DNA of 64,000 bases, taken from positions 186,001 to 250,000 of the forward strand of contig CBDCBH010000002.1 in the NCBI GenBank assembly GCA_965214235.1, given 5' to 3'. Below the pieces are notes generated by a model. The model did not search any database and was not told where the DNA came from. It saw only the letters and a list, made by a program, of their open reading frames with translations. The stretch comes from Ilyomonas sp965214235 (lineage in GTDB: Bacteria > Bacteroidota > Bacteroidia > Chitinophagales > Chitinophagaceae). The position numbers were made by a program, and so were the translations under genes. Positions 8,612 to 17,183 of this stretch are shown here, in pieces (the first letter of the stretch is position 1; every line of letters starts with the position of its first letter).

Positions 8612-9886
8612 TTATATAAACTCATACCCAATGTCTTTCCGATAGTACATGCCATCAAAATAAATATCTTTCAAAACATCCAACGAATGGTCAACCGCTT
8701 CGCCAATAGTATCGCCGTAGGAAGACACTGCCAACACGCGCCCTCCATTGGTAACAATGTTTTCGCCTTCGCCTTTTGTGCCTGCATGAAAAATAAGCGA
8801 GCCGTGCGATTTATAAGTATCGAATTGAATTGGTTTGTTTTTGTCATAATTTCCCGGATAACCTTTGCTCACCGCCATTACAGTAGCGCAACAACGCTCA
8901 TCGTATTGAATAGTAATATCGTGTAAGGTTTTATTTTCAATGGCGGTAAACAATTGGACCAAATCATTTTTCAAACGCGGCATTACCACTTCAGTTTCAG
9001 GGTCGCCCATACGGCAGTTGTATTCAATTAAAAACGGTTCATCGTGTACATTTATCAACCCAAAAAAGATAAAACCTTTATACACCAATTGCTCTTTGCG
9101 CAAACCATCAATAGTAGGTTGAATGATTTTTTGTTCTACTTTTTGCATGAACTCATCCGTAACAAAAGGAACAGGGCTTACGCAACCCATGCCGCCCGTG
9201 TTTGGTCCGGTATCGCCTTCGCCAATGCGTTTGTAATCTTTTGCATGACCAATCATTTTATATTCATTGCCATCCGTTATTACAAACACGCTCGCTTCAA
9301 TTCCTTCTAAATATTGTTCAATCACAACCTTGGAGGATGCATCGCCAAACTGTTTTCGCACAATCATATCTTCAAAAGCATGTAGTGCTTCTTCGGTGGT
9401 ACTGCAAATGACAACACCTTTGCCAGCCGCCAATCCATCGGCTTTTAAAACAATAGGCAAGTTGTGTTGTTTAATGTACTGAATGCCTGTTGCATAACTA
9501 CCTTCATCAAACTCCTCATACGCCGCCGTTGGAATGCGATGCCGTTGCATAAAGCGTTTTGAAAACGCCTTGCTCCCTTCTAATTTTGCGGCTTCTTTTG
9601 AAGGCCCTATCACAATGCCTTTCCATGTTTGTTTTTGCTGAAAATAATCATAGATGCCCCTCACCAACGGCTCTTCGGGACCAACAACAAGCATGTGAAT
9701 TTTATTGTCTTTGCAAAACCCATCAATGCTTGCAAAATCGTTTGCATTGATGTTAATGTTAGTGCCGCATTGCGCTGTGCCACCATTTCCTGGCGCAATA
9801 AATAAGTGTGTGCAAAGCGGGCTTTGTTCTATCTTCCAAGCAAGTGCGTGTTCGCGACCGCCGGAGCCGAGTAAAAGAATGTTCAT
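8612..9886 (-). CDS. purD: Phosphoribosylamine-glycine ligase (GAR synthetase)
   Basis: ATP-grasp ligase that joins glycine to 5-phosphoribosylamine in step two of purine synthesis. The protein starts MNILLLGSGGREHALAWKI at the ATG at 9886, giving 424 residues, the family norm; the open frame runs 74 codons further upstream but that part overlaps the divergent gene and is not family sequence. Visible motifs are GPEEPLVRGI, the ATP-grasp LKADGLAAGKGV, the signature FIEYNCRMGDPETEVVMPRL (as LIEYNCRMGDPETE) and GDTGPNTGGMG. It stands alone, divergent from the peptide transporter with 87 bp between the start codons. Confidence 0.97.
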   Translation of the reverse strand: MNILLLGSGGREHALAWKIEQSPLCTHLFIAPGNGGTAQCGTNININANDFASIDGFCKDNKIHMLVVGPEEPLVRGIYDYFQQKQTWKGIVIGPSKEAAKLEGSKAFSKRFMQRHRIPTAAYEEFDEGSYATGIQYIKQHNLPIVLKADGLAAGKGVVICSTTEEALHAFEDMIVRKQFGDASSKVVIEQYLEGIEASVFVITDGNEYKMIGHAKDYKRIGEGDTGPNTGGMGCVSPVPFVTDEFMQKVEQKIIQPTIDGLRKEQLVYKGFIFFGLINVHDEPFLIEYNCRMGDPETEVVMPRLKNDLVQLFTAIENKTLHDITIQYDERCCATVMAVSKGYPGNYDKNKPIQFDTYKSHGSLIFHAGTKGEGENIVTNGGRVLAVSSYGDTIGEAVDHSLDVLKDIYFDGMYYRKDIGYEFI

Positions 9887-9942
9887 AAATAAATGAATAA
9901 AGGTTGCGAAAGTAAAATTTACATCGTAACTATTTTTTCCTG

Positions 9943-9949
9943 TACTTTG
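9943..9949 (+). promoter_or_regulatory. Probable -7 box in the purD/POT divergent promoter region
   Basis: TACTTTG is one base shorter than TAnnTTTG and lies 24 bp before the transporter ATG. The whole divergent control region is only 87 bp. Confidence 0.35.
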
Positions 9950-9973
9950 AGCAGCACATAATTTATTCTCAAA

Positions 9974-11650
9974 ATGACTACTGCTTCCAACACCGTAAAG
10001 CATCCACGGGGCTTGTATGTTTTGTTTTTTACCGAAATGTGGGAACGCTTCGGTTTTTATTTGATGATTGGAATTTTCTTTTTGTATTTGCATGATACGG
10101 TGGGGCATGGAGGAAGAGGTTTGGATACTGCAGCCGCTATCAGTATTGTAGGCACTTATGTGGCATTGATTTACTTAACACCCTTCATGGGCGGTTTGAT
10201 TGCCGACCGGTATTTGGGTTATATTAAATCTATCTTTCTCGGTGGCGGTTTATTGGCTTTGGGTTATTTTCTTATCGCCTTAAACGGAAGTGATGCCGTT
10301 ATGTACTCAGGTTTGTTTTGTGCCATTGTTGGCAACGGTTTTTTCAAGCCCAACATCAGCACTTTATTGGGAAATATTTACAATCGGCCCGACTTAAAAC
10401 CCCAAAAAGATATTGCCTACAATATCTTTTATATGGGTATAAATATTGGCGCGTTTATATGCAATTTTGTGGCTGCATACCTGCATAATAAATACCAGGA
10501 TAACAATGGCTGGGGAATTGCTTTTTCTGCTGCCGGCTTTGGAATGGTGCTGGGTTTGATATTGTTTGCCTTTGGATTGAAATATGTAAAACATGCTGAT
10601 GTTATAAAACCGGTTCAGGAAGGTGATATGCCCCTTTCAAAAATATTTATCAATGTTTTTTTTCCCGCTATCATTGCCGGTGTTATTGGTTGGTTTATTC
10701 CCGGAAATCTGTTAGGCTCCGACTCTAACGACGCTTTTATTTTTGCCTGTATTCCCATCATCATTTTTTACTTCAGTTTATGGTATCGTGCAAAAGGTTT
10801 TGAAAAAAAACGCATCAGCACACTATTAATTTTATTTGGTGTTTCTATCATCTTCTGGAATATCTACAATCAAAACTCAACAGCATTAACTATATGGGCG
10901 CAAACTTATACAGATCGTGAAGCGCCCAAAGCTATTCAGCCTGCATTGAAGCCGTTTGGATTCTTAGAATCTGTAAGCACAAAACCCACGGAAATACCAG
11001 TAGTTGATAAACAGTTTCGTGCGCAATCTGATGCCAATGGAAAAGTAATGACTAAACAAGGAACTGATTTATATTTTCAAAACTTACAGAAAGAAAAATA
11101 CCCACCACAAGGGCACAATTTAAGATTGATTTCAACAGAAATTTATCAATCTATCAATCCATTCTGGATTATTGTATTAACTCCTTTGGTGGTTGCTTTT
11201 TTTGGCTGGATGAAGAATAGAGGCACCGAATTATCAACGCCAAGTAAATTTGCCTGGGGAACTTTAATTGCAGGCTTGTCTTCTGTTGTAATGGTGCTTG
11301 CCTGTTTATCAACCGATATATACTTTAACAAAGTTTCGAGCGGGTGGATATTCAGTAGTTATGGCGTGTTTACCATCAGTGAATTATTTGTAAGCCCGGT
11401 TGGTTTATCGCTTGTTTCTAAAGTAGCACCCCGCAGATTAACGGCGTTAATGATGGGCGGCTGGTTTATTACTACATCACTGGGCGGAAAAATTTCAGGC
11501 ATTCTTGCGGGCTTTTGGGATCAGTTTGATAACAAAGCTATTTTCTTTGCCATCAGTGCTGTGGCAGCCATTGTTGCCTGCTTTTTATTGTTGCCCCTTA
11601 CCAAGCGTTTAAATACAATTGTTGTAGAAGCGGCTGCTTCGGACGATTAA
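9974..11650 (+). CDS. POT/PTR family proton-coupled oligopeptide transporter
   Basis: Major-facilitator transporter that takes up di- and tripeptides with protons across the inner membrane. The first helix holds the POT signature ExxERFxxY (E21, E24, R25, F26, Y29), and the second signature region GNGFFKPNISTLLGNIY is at about residue 115-131. The 558 residues show 12 or more hydrophobic segments and a long extramembrane insert (about 305-375) rich in charged residues, common in Bacteroidota POT proteins. It is divergent from purD. The DUF2339 gene follows by 47 bp and might be read through. Confidence 0.93.
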   Translation: MTTASNTVKHPRGLYVLFFTEMWERFGFYLMIGIFFLYLHDTVGHGGRGLDTAAAISIVGTYVALIYLTPFMGGLIADRYLGYIKSIFLGGGLLALGYFLIALNGSDAVMYSGLFCAIVGNGFFKPNISTLLGNIYNRPDLKPQKDIAYNIFYMGINIGAFICNFVAAYLHNKYQDNNGWGIAFSAAGFGMVLGLILFAFGLKYVKHADVIKPVQEGDMPLSKIFINVFFPAIIAGVIGWFIPGNLLGSDSNDAFIFACIPIIIFYFSLWYRAKGFEKKRISTLLILFGVSIIFWNIYNQNSTALTIWAQTYTDREAPKAIQPALKPFGFLESVSTKPTEIPVVDKQFRAQSDANGKVMTKQGTDLYFQNLQKEKYPPQGHNLRLISTEIYQSINPFWIIVLTPLVVAFFGWMKNRGTELSTPSKFAWGTLIAGLSSVVMVLACLSTDIYFNKVSSGWIFSSYGVFTISELFVSPVGLSLVSKVAPRRLTALMMGGWFITTSLGGKISGILAGFWDQFDNKAIFFAISAVAAIVACFLLLPLTKRLNTIVVEAAASDD

Positions 11651-11697
11651 TATAAAACCAAACCAACATGAGTATAAAATAAAACCTTATCCCTGCT

Positions 11698-14127
11698 ATG
11701 ATTGTACTTGCTATCCTGCTGCTGATTGTAATCATTGTATTGCTGCTAAATTTTAAAAGTAACAACAAGGACCAATTGCGGAGATTGGAACATGAAATAA
11801 GGGAGTTGAAGAAGCTACTGCAAACACCTGTTGAGTCAGCAAAATCGCCTGTTGAAGAAGTGAAGCCTGTTATTTCAACACTACAAAAAAAGGAAGATTA
11901 TTGGGAAACTGGTTTTGAAGTAGTGAAAGAAGCCCCGCCATCGTTTAAAAAAGAAGAATGGCTGCCGAAAGAAACATTGCCAAAAGAAACAGCCGCATTT
12001 GTACAGCCGGAAACAAATAGCTCAAAAGACGAAACGAGCACTTCTTCAATTCCTGTTTTGCCTCTGCAGCCGCCACCTCCTTTGAAGCCGCGCAAGCCAT
12101 CTTTTTTTGAGCGCAATCCCGATTTGGAAAAATTCATTGGCGAAAACCTGGTGTCTAAAATCGGCATTGCAATCCTGGTATTAGCCATTGCTTATTTTGT
12201 AAAATATGCCATTGATAGCGAATGGATAGGAACCGTTGGCAGAGTAGCTATTGGCGTTGCTTGCGGCGGCATTTTAATTCTTCTGGCTCACCGGCTTCGC
12301 GCCGGTTATCATGCCTTTAGTTCGGTGCTTGCTGGTGGCGGTTTGGCGGTGTTGTATTTTACCATCACGCTTGCGTTTCAGCAATACCATTTGTTTTCGC
12401 AAACAGCAGCCTTTGCCGGTATGATTGTTATTACTCTCTTTGCGGTGTTACTGGCTTTGCTTTACAACCGGCAGGAGCTTGCGGCAATTGCTTTAACCGG
12501 CGGTTTTGCGGCGCCCTTTTTAGTTAGCACCGGAAGCGGCAATTACATTACGCTGTTCATTTATCTGATTGTTTTAAACACTGGATTGTTGCTCATCGCT
12601 TATCGCAAAGCATGGCGTGTAGTAAATACAATGGCGTTTGTTTTTACCGTTATTTTATTCGCTTCCTGGTTGTACTCTTTGCCTTATGATGAAAAAGAAA
12701 CTACTTATGCCAATGGATTTGTTTTTGCCGCTATTTTTTATGTTTTGTTTCTGGTTATCAACATTGCCAACAACATCAAAGAAAACAAGCAGTTTCTCGC
12801 TTTCGATTTCTCTATTTTATTATTGAATACAGGTTTGTTTTTCAGCGCTGGTTTGTATTGCTTGCACGGCATGAATGCAGCTGCATACAATGGATTGTTC
12901 AGTGCGGCGATGGGCGTTTTCAACTTAGGTCTTTCTTATTTTTTATTTAGAAAACAAAACCTCGATAAAAACATTCTGTACCTGCTCATTGGCGTTACGC
13001 TTACGTTTGTTTCGCTTACCGCGCCGCTGCAATTGCACGGGCATTTTATTACATTGTTCTGGGCATCCGAAGCCGTGTTGTTAGCCTGGTTATATCTGAA
13101 ATCAAAAATCAGTATTCTTCAATATGCATCGCTTATTATTTATGTGTGTATGTTGCTTTCGCTGATCGGCGACTGGAATAACGTTTATAATGTGTTTTCT
13201 ATTTTTTCAAACTACAAACCGGCTGTTCCCATTGTCTTCAATCGCGGTTTGATTACAGGTTGTTATGTGGCTGCAGCTTCTTATTTCCTTTATTTTTTGC
13301 TTCGTAAAAATGAAAGCAGGCTGCTGTTTATAAGGGCTTCTTTTTTCCGCATCGCGGCGCTCATTATTGTATTCATTGACGGTAATATTGAGATCAATTA
13401 TCAGTTCAATTATTATTATCCGTTTGCTGATATTTCTTTGATATACCAGGAGTTATACTCGTTTGTTTTTGTCCTTATTTTATTATTCGTGAATGAAAAA
13501 ATAAAGAAGACAGCCGTTAGCCAAAAAGCGCAAATCATTTTGCTAATAAGTTCTGCTCTTGTTTATTTTTTATTGCTTCCCCAAACGGTTGATGTGTTGC
13601 AAACGTTGCTTGCACAAGTGAATAAAACACCGGTTTATTTGTTCACTGCACATTGGCTCGTTGCTATATTGGCCGCCCTTATTTTGTATCGGTTGATAAA
13701 AGCAGCATGGGTTGAAAATAAAGGGCAAAACAAAACGCTTGCCTGGTTGTTGAGCATTGCTGTTGTTGTGTTTTTAAGCGCAGAAGTGTATCTCATCACG
13801 CTGCAATTATTTTATACAAACAAACAAGGTGAAGAAGTGATCAACCGCGTATTTATAAAAGCCGTGTTGCCGGTATTGTGGGGATTGTGTTCGTTTGCTT
13901 TTATGTGGCTGGGCATGAAGTACAAATACAAAACACTCCGCATTGTATCGCTTTCTTTGTTTTTGTTTACTTTGCTTAAGCTGTTTTTATACGACATTAG
14001 CAACATTCCGGTGGCAGGCAAAATCATAGCTTTCTTTTGTCTTGGCGTGCTGCTGCTCATCATTTCTTTCATGTATCAGCGGCTGAAAAAAATAATTATT
14101 GAAGATGAAGCGAAGCAGCGTGTATAA
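11698..14127 (+). CDS. DUF2339 multi-spanning membrane protein
   Basis: Large polytopic inner-membrane protein of 809 residues. An N-terminal hydrophobic helix (residues 1-17) is followed by a charged coiled-coil-like stretch (DQLRRLEHEIRELKKLL), a Pro/Glu-rich linker to about residue 130, and then some twenty or more hydrophobic segments starting at NLVSKIGIAILVLAIAYFVKYAID, the usual opening of DUF2339. Function is unknown in any organism I can name. The next gene overlaps it by 23 bp and matches DUF3999; DUF2339 and DUF3999 genes are adjacent in proteobacteria too, which suggests one complex. Confidence 0.82.
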   Translation: MIVLAILLLIVIIVLLLNFKSNNKDQLRRLEHEIRELKKLLQTPVESAKSPVEEVKPVISTLQKKEDYWETGFEVVKEAPPSFKKEEWLPKETLPKETAAFVQPETNSSKDETSTSSIPVLPLQPPPPLKPRKPSFFERNPDLEKFIGENLVSKIGIAILVLAIAYFVKYAIDSEWIGTVGRVAIGVACGGILILLAHRLRAGYHAFSSVLAGGGLAVLYFTITLAFQQYHLFSQTAAFAGMIVITLFAVLLALLYNRQELAAIALTGGFAAPFLVSTGSGNYITLFIYLIVLNTGLLLIAYRKAWRVVNTMAFVFTVILFASWLYSLPYDEKETTYANGFVFAAIFYVLFLVINIANNIKENKQFLAFDFSILLLNTGLFFSAGLYCLHGMNAAAYNGLFSAAMGVFNLGLSYFLFRKQNLDKNILYLLIGVTLTFVSLTAPLQLHGHFITLFWASEAVLLAWLYLKSKISILQYASLIIYVCMLLSLIGDWNNVYNVFSIFSNYKPAVPIVFNRGLITGCYVAAASYFLYFLLRKNESRLLFIRASFFRIAALIIVFIDGNIEINYQFNYYYPFADISLIYQELYSFVFVLILLFVNEKIKKTAVSQKAQIILLISSALVYFLLLPQTVDVLQTLLAQVNKTPVYLFTAHWLVAILAALILYRLIKAAWVENKGQNKTLAWLLSIAVVVFLSAEVYLITLQLFYTNKQGEEVINRVFIKAVLPVLWGLCSFAFMWLGMKYKYKTLRIVSLSLFLFTLLKLFLYDISNIPVAGKIIAFFCLGVLLLIISFMYQRLKKIIIEDEAKQRV

Positions 14128-15328
14128 ACTTTTGTTTTTGCTCATTTTTTGGCTTCTGTGCCATTCAGTTCATGCGCAGGACAACTTTACCTATAAAGCA
14201 ACGCTGGATTCAATAAGTGGAAGTGGCTTTTATAATATTTCGCTTTCTCCGAACATCATTGCAAAATGCAAAAACAATTTGGAAGATGTGCGCATTAAAG
14301 ACAATAAGGGCAAAGAAGCGCCATATCTTTTATATACCGAATCAGCGCGGCCGAATGAAGACGCTTTTACCGAGTTTCCCATTTCGTATTCCGAAAACCG
14401 GCTGGCGGTTATTATCAATAACATACTGCCAAGCAGTCTCGACAAGTTGTTTTTGTTGATTAAAAACAGCGAGGCGCAACGTACCGCAACGCTCAGCGGC
14501 AGTGATGATACACTGCATTGGTTCATCATTAAAGAAAACATTGTTTTACAAAAAGAATATCCTGCCGGTAACGATGTGTTTGTACAGTCGGTGCAATTTC
14601 CATCCAGTAACTATAAATATTTCCGCATAACGATGGAGGGCAAACATTTGCTGCCGCTGAACATTGTAAAAGCCGGTGTGTACCGGCACAGCTTTACCAG
14701 CAATGTATATGATTCTTTGCCTTTGCCGATGGCGGTACAAAAAGACAGTTCCGACAAGCGGAGCTATGTTTATTTACGTTTTGAAGACAACTATAAAATT
14801 GATAAACTGGTTCTTTTTTTTACCGGCGCAAAGTATTACAAACGCAACGTAGTTGTATATGACAAAAATACCATCACCGCACCGCTTACACAAGATACCA
14901 TATCTTCTGAAAGGCTTGCCCCCATTGAATTGGGTGCAAAAACAAACCGGCTGCTTTTAGTGATAAACAACGAGGACAATGCGCCGCTTTTTCTTCAAAA
15001 AGCAATGGCTTTCGGGCTACATACTTCGATAACGGCTTATCTTGAAAAAGATGTGCAGTATTCAGTTTATTTTGGTGACGCATCTGCCTTTGCGCCGTCT
15101 TACGATTTGCAATATTTCAGCGATAGTATCGGCAGCAACATTCATCCGCTGACAATAAAAATGATAGAGAAAATAAGCGGTGCTTCTCATAAAAAAAGTG
15201 AAAAAAGCTTTGTTGGAAAAGGGCTGCTGTGGACAATCATTCTTGTTGTATTGTTGCTCTTAATTTATTTTTCAATTGCCATGATAAAGGACATCAATAA
15301 CAAAAACAAAACAGGTGCTCATTTATAA
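14105..15328 (+). CDS. DUF3999-like exported protein with C-terminal membrane anchor
   Basis: Partner of the preceding DUF2339 protein. The ATG at 14105 gives a 407-residue protein with a signal peptide ending VHAQD; a TTG two codons upstream is unlikely. The periplasmic part is beta-rich (NFTYKATLDSISGSGFYN, RTATLSGSDDTLHW, FPSSNYKYFRITMEGKH) and resembles discoidin/F5-8C-type galactose-binding folds, as described for DUF3999. One transmembrane helix at about 370-393 and a short basic tail end the chain. The 23-bp overlap upstream and 14-bp overlap downstream point to a three-gene operon. Domain assignment is from pattern memory. Confidence 0.68.
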   Translation: MKRSSVYKLLFLLIFWLLCHSVHAQDNFTYKATLDSISGSGFYNISLSPNIIAKCKNNLEDVRIKDNKGKEAPYLLYTESARPNEDAFTEFPISYSENRLAVIINNILPSSLDKLFLLIKNSEAQRTATLSGSDDTLHWFIIKENIVLQKEYPAGNDVFVQSVQFPSSNYKYFRITMEGKHLLPLNIVKAGVYRHSFTSNVYDSLPLPMAVQKDSSDKRSYVYLRFEDNYKIDKLVLFFTGAKYYKRNVVVYDKNTITAPLTQDTISSERLAPIELGAKTNRLLLVINNEDNAPLFLQKAMAFGLHTSITAYLEKDVQYSVYFGDASAFAPSYDLQYFSDSIGSNIHPLTIKMIEKISGASHKKSEKSFVGKGLLWTIILVVLLLLIYFSIAMIKDINNKNKTGAHL

Positions 15329-15620
15329 CATCACCCTAAAAATTAATTGGACAATTCAACAAAAATGGCTTGCCTGGATGAAAGAAATTTATATTACAAC
15401 CATTATGAACACAGGTTGTTTTATTAGCCACCAATGGGTTAGATTGTTAGATATTGATGAAGAAGAAGGACCCACTTACGCGCTTCAATTGTATGCCGAA
15501 AGCAGGAAAATGTACAATGTTTTTTTAGAAACCTATTTGCCCCATACAGAAATTATGCACTATGAAAAATGGGGTAACGATGTTTTATTTTTTAGCACTT
15601 TGATGGAAATAATGGAATAA
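15315..15620 (+). CDS. DUF4286 family protein
   Basis: Small cytoplasmic protein of 101 residues starting at GTG (MLIYNITLKINWTIQQKW). The pattern of the Bacteroidota family DUF4286 is clear: an antiparallel alpha-beta fold with FISHQWVRLLDIDEEEGPTYALQ, then the C-terminal HYEKWGNDVLFFSTLME. It resembles a dimeric ferredoxin-like fold in size and layout. The biochemical role is unknown. It overlaps the DUF3999-like gene by 14 bp, so it is translated from the same message. Confidence 0.82.
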   Translation: MLIYNITLKINWTIQQKWLAWMKEIYITTIMNTGCFISHQWVRLLDIDEEEGPTYALQLYAESRKMYNVFLETYLPHTEIMHYEKWGNDVLFFSTLMEIME

Positions 15621-15687
15621 AAACAAACAATAAAAAACCGGAAATATCAAATAGCCGTAACCCTTGCCCCTGCTGCATTTTAGAAAG

Positions 15688-15825
15688 ATGAGCAAAAGAA
15701 AACCCAATGCCATAAAGCGTTTCAGAGAGGAAGAAAAAGAAAATTTTGTAAAGAAGATTGGCAGCCAATTGCAAAACCCGCATCCCGCGCGGCTTTCAGC
15801 CGTTTTGATTATAATGCCTTTTTAA
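15688..15825 (+). CDS. Possible 45-residue basic protein
   Basis: A short frame beginning MSKRKPNAIKRFREEEKENF, very rich in Lys, Arg and Glu, with a hydrophobic tail (SAVLIIMPF). It sits between the DUF4286 gene and hup and stops 33 bp before the hup promoter -7 box. The charged opening looks protein-like; the tail is read from a GC-rich stem region and does not. No family recognised. It could be a genuine small gene or chance. Confidence 0.25.
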   Translation: MSKRKPNAIKRFREEEKENFVKKIGSQLQNPHPARLSAVLIIMPF

Positions 15826-15835
15826 GTAAAAATAT

Positions 15836-15865
15836 TTTGCCGGTTGAGAAAAGCCAATAAATTTG
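15836..15865 (+). promoter_or_regulatory. Full Bacteroidota promoter for hup
   Basis: A TTTG -33 element at 15836-15839 and an exact TAnnTTTG (TAAATTTG) at 15858-15865 are separated by 18 bp, close to the known spacing. The hup ATG is 34 bp downstream. Confidence 0.7.
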
Positions 15866-15899
15866 CCGCCATATTATCATTTCATTTAAACTAAAAAAC

Positions 15900-16169
15900 A
15901 TGAACAAAGCTGAATTGGTTGCCAAGCTTGCCGACGATGCGGGCCTCACAAAAGCCCAGGCAAATGCGGCATTAGATTCTTTTACAGAAACAATTGCCAA
16001 AACACTAAAAAGCGGCGATAAAGTAACGCTGGTTGGTTTTGGCACCTTCTCCGTTTCTAAACGCCAGGCACGTACCGGACGCAACCCGCAAACAGGCGAA
16101 GCCATTAAAATTAAAGCCAAAAAAGTAGCCCGTTTTAAAGCCGGTAAAGAGTTGTCTGCCAAAATATAA
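15900..16169 (+). CDS. hup: HU family DNA-binding protein
   Basis: Histone-like nucleoid protein; homodimer that bends DNA. The 89 residues are full length for HU. Visible features are MNKAELVAKLADDAGLTKAQA, the dimer core LKSGDKVTLVGFGTFSVSKR, and the DNA-binding arm tip ARTGRNPQTGEAIKIKAKK. It has its own promoter and terminator and so is a single-gene unit. Confidence 0.97.
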   Translation: MNKAELVAKLADDAGLTKAQANAALDSFTETIAKTLKSGDKVTLVGFGTFSVSKRQARTGRNPQTGEAIKIKAKKVARFKAGKELSAKI

Positions 16170-16196
16170 TTACGGCTTGCTAACAACTTTGTAAAC

Positions 16197-16234
16197 AAGC
16201 AGAAGTATATAAATAAATGCTTCTGCTTTTTTTA
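16197..16234 (+). terminator. Rho-independent terminator of hup
   Basis: AAGCAGAAG (16197-16205) pairs with CTTCTGCTT (16220-16228) and is followed by a T-run. Confidence 0.8.
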
Positions 16235-16238
16235 CTGT

Positions 16239-16246
16239 TATTTTTG
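16239..16246 (+). promoter_or_regulatory. -7 promoter box for the bTHX gene
   Basis: TATTTTTG matches TAnnTTTG exactly and ends 36 bp before the ATG at 16283, directly after the hup terminator. Confidence 0.6.
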
Positions 16247-16282
16247 CAACTTATTTTTTACACCATCATCAATTTTATAATT

Positions 16283-16390
16283 ATGGGAAGAGGCGATAAA
16301 AAAACTAAAAAAGGCAAGATTTTCAAAGGTTCGTTTGGTAAATCGCGCCCTGCTAAAGCAGTTAAAAAAGCGGCTCCAAAAGAAGCGTAA
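16283..16390 (+). CDS. Small ribosomal subunit protein bTHX
   Basis: A 35-residue, very basic protein: MGRGDKKTKKGKIFKGSFGK followed by an Ala/Lys-rich tail (AKAVKKAAPKEA). This is the pattern of the 30S protein THX, which fills a cavity at the top of the 30S head in Thermus and is common in Bacteroidota and plastids. It has its own -7 box and a strong terminator, so it is an independent unit next to hup. It is easily missed because of its size. Confidence 0.88.
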   Translation: MGRGDKKTKKGKIFKGSFGKSRPAKAVKKAAPKEA

Positions 16391-16407
16391 CAATGCAAGC
16401 TATTATC

Positions 16408-16449
16408 AGCCTGCAGGCGCATGGGTTATGTGTTTGCAGGCTTTTTTTA
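16408..16449 (+). terminator. Rho-independent terminator of the bTHX gene
   Basis: AGCCTGCA (16408-16415) pairs with TGCAGGCT (16435-16442), followed by seven Ts that overlap the pdxH stop codon on the other strand. Confidence 0.85.
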
Positions 16450-17091
16450 TGGTGCTAACCTAACCTTTTTCCAACTATCATCGGCTTGTAAACTGTATTT
16501 GATTCTATCATGTAAACGGTTACTTCTGCCTTGCCAGAACTCAATGCTGACGGGCTTTACACGATAACCGCCCCAATGCTCCGGTCGTGCAATTCCCTCT
16601 TTCATTCCGGCGGTGTATTTTTCTACATTATCTTCCAGAATGCGCCGGTTTTCAATTACTTCACTTTGCGGCGATGACAGGGCGCCGATGCGACTGCCAG
16701 CCGGCCGACTGTTGAAATATTCATCGCTTTCTTCATCGCTCGTTTTTTCTACATTGCCTTGTATGCGGATTTGCCGCTCCAGTTCTTTCCAAAAAAATAC
16801 CAGTGCTGCTTTTGAATGAAAAGCCAATGCTTTTCCTTTTGCACTGTTGTAATTGGTAAAAAAAACAAAGCCTCTATCGTCATAATTCTTCAACAAAACA
16901 ATCCGTGCCGATGGCATTCCATCAGGTTCAACGGTTGCGAGCGTCATTGCATTTACTTCGTCAATATCGCTTGCAACAGCTTCATTCCACCAGCGCGTAA
17001 ACTGCTTTATAGCATGATCTGCAACATCTTCTTCATTCAAAGTTGTAAGGCGATAATCTTTGCGGAGGTCAGCAATATCAGGTCGTATCAT
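16447..17091 (-). CDS. pdxH: Pyridoxamine/pyridoxine 5'-phosphate oxidase
   Basis: FMN enzyme that oxidises pyridoxine phosphate or pyridoxamine phosphate to pyridoxal phosphate, the last step of the route that PdxA (872) feeds. The 214-residue length is standard. Motifs visible are MIRPDIADLRKDY, the FMN-binding PSARIVLLKNYDDRGFVFFTNY, the SRIGALSSPQSEVI stretch and the C-terminal WGGYRVKPVSIEFWQGRSNRLHDR. The ATG lies 4 bp after an exact -7 box on the reverse strand, so the message is probably leaderless. Convergent with bTHX. Confidence 0.97.
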   Translation of the reverse strand: MIRPDIADLRKDYRLTTLNEEDVADHAIKQFTRWWNEAVASDIDEVNAMTLATVEPDGMPSARIVLLKNYDDRGFVFFTNYNSAKGKALAFHSKAALVFFWKELERQIRIQGNVEKTSDEESDEYFNSRPAGSRIGALSSPQSEVIENRRILEDNVEKYTAGMKEGIARPEHWGGYRVKPVSIEFWQGRSNRLHDRIKYSLQADDSWKKVRLAP

Positions 17092-17095
17092 ACAA

Positions 17096-17103
17096 CAAAA
17101 ATA
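17096..17103 (-). promoter_or_regulatory. -7 promoter box immediately before pdxH
   Basis: Reverse-strand TATTTTTG, an exact TAnnTTTG, is separated from the pdxH ATG by only TTGT. Transcription would begin at or beside the start codon. Confidence 0.55.
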
Positions 17104-17183
17104 AGCTCAAACAGTAACAGACATTGCAACACCATAAACGTTTTGAATGATTGAAACCCTTATTTTTAGCGCAATTCTAACTC

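Noticed and set aside
9887..10108. Upstream extension of the purD frame by 74 codons
   Set aside because: It overlaps the start of the divergent peptide transporter, and the family N-terminus MNILLLGSGGREHA begins exactly at 9886.
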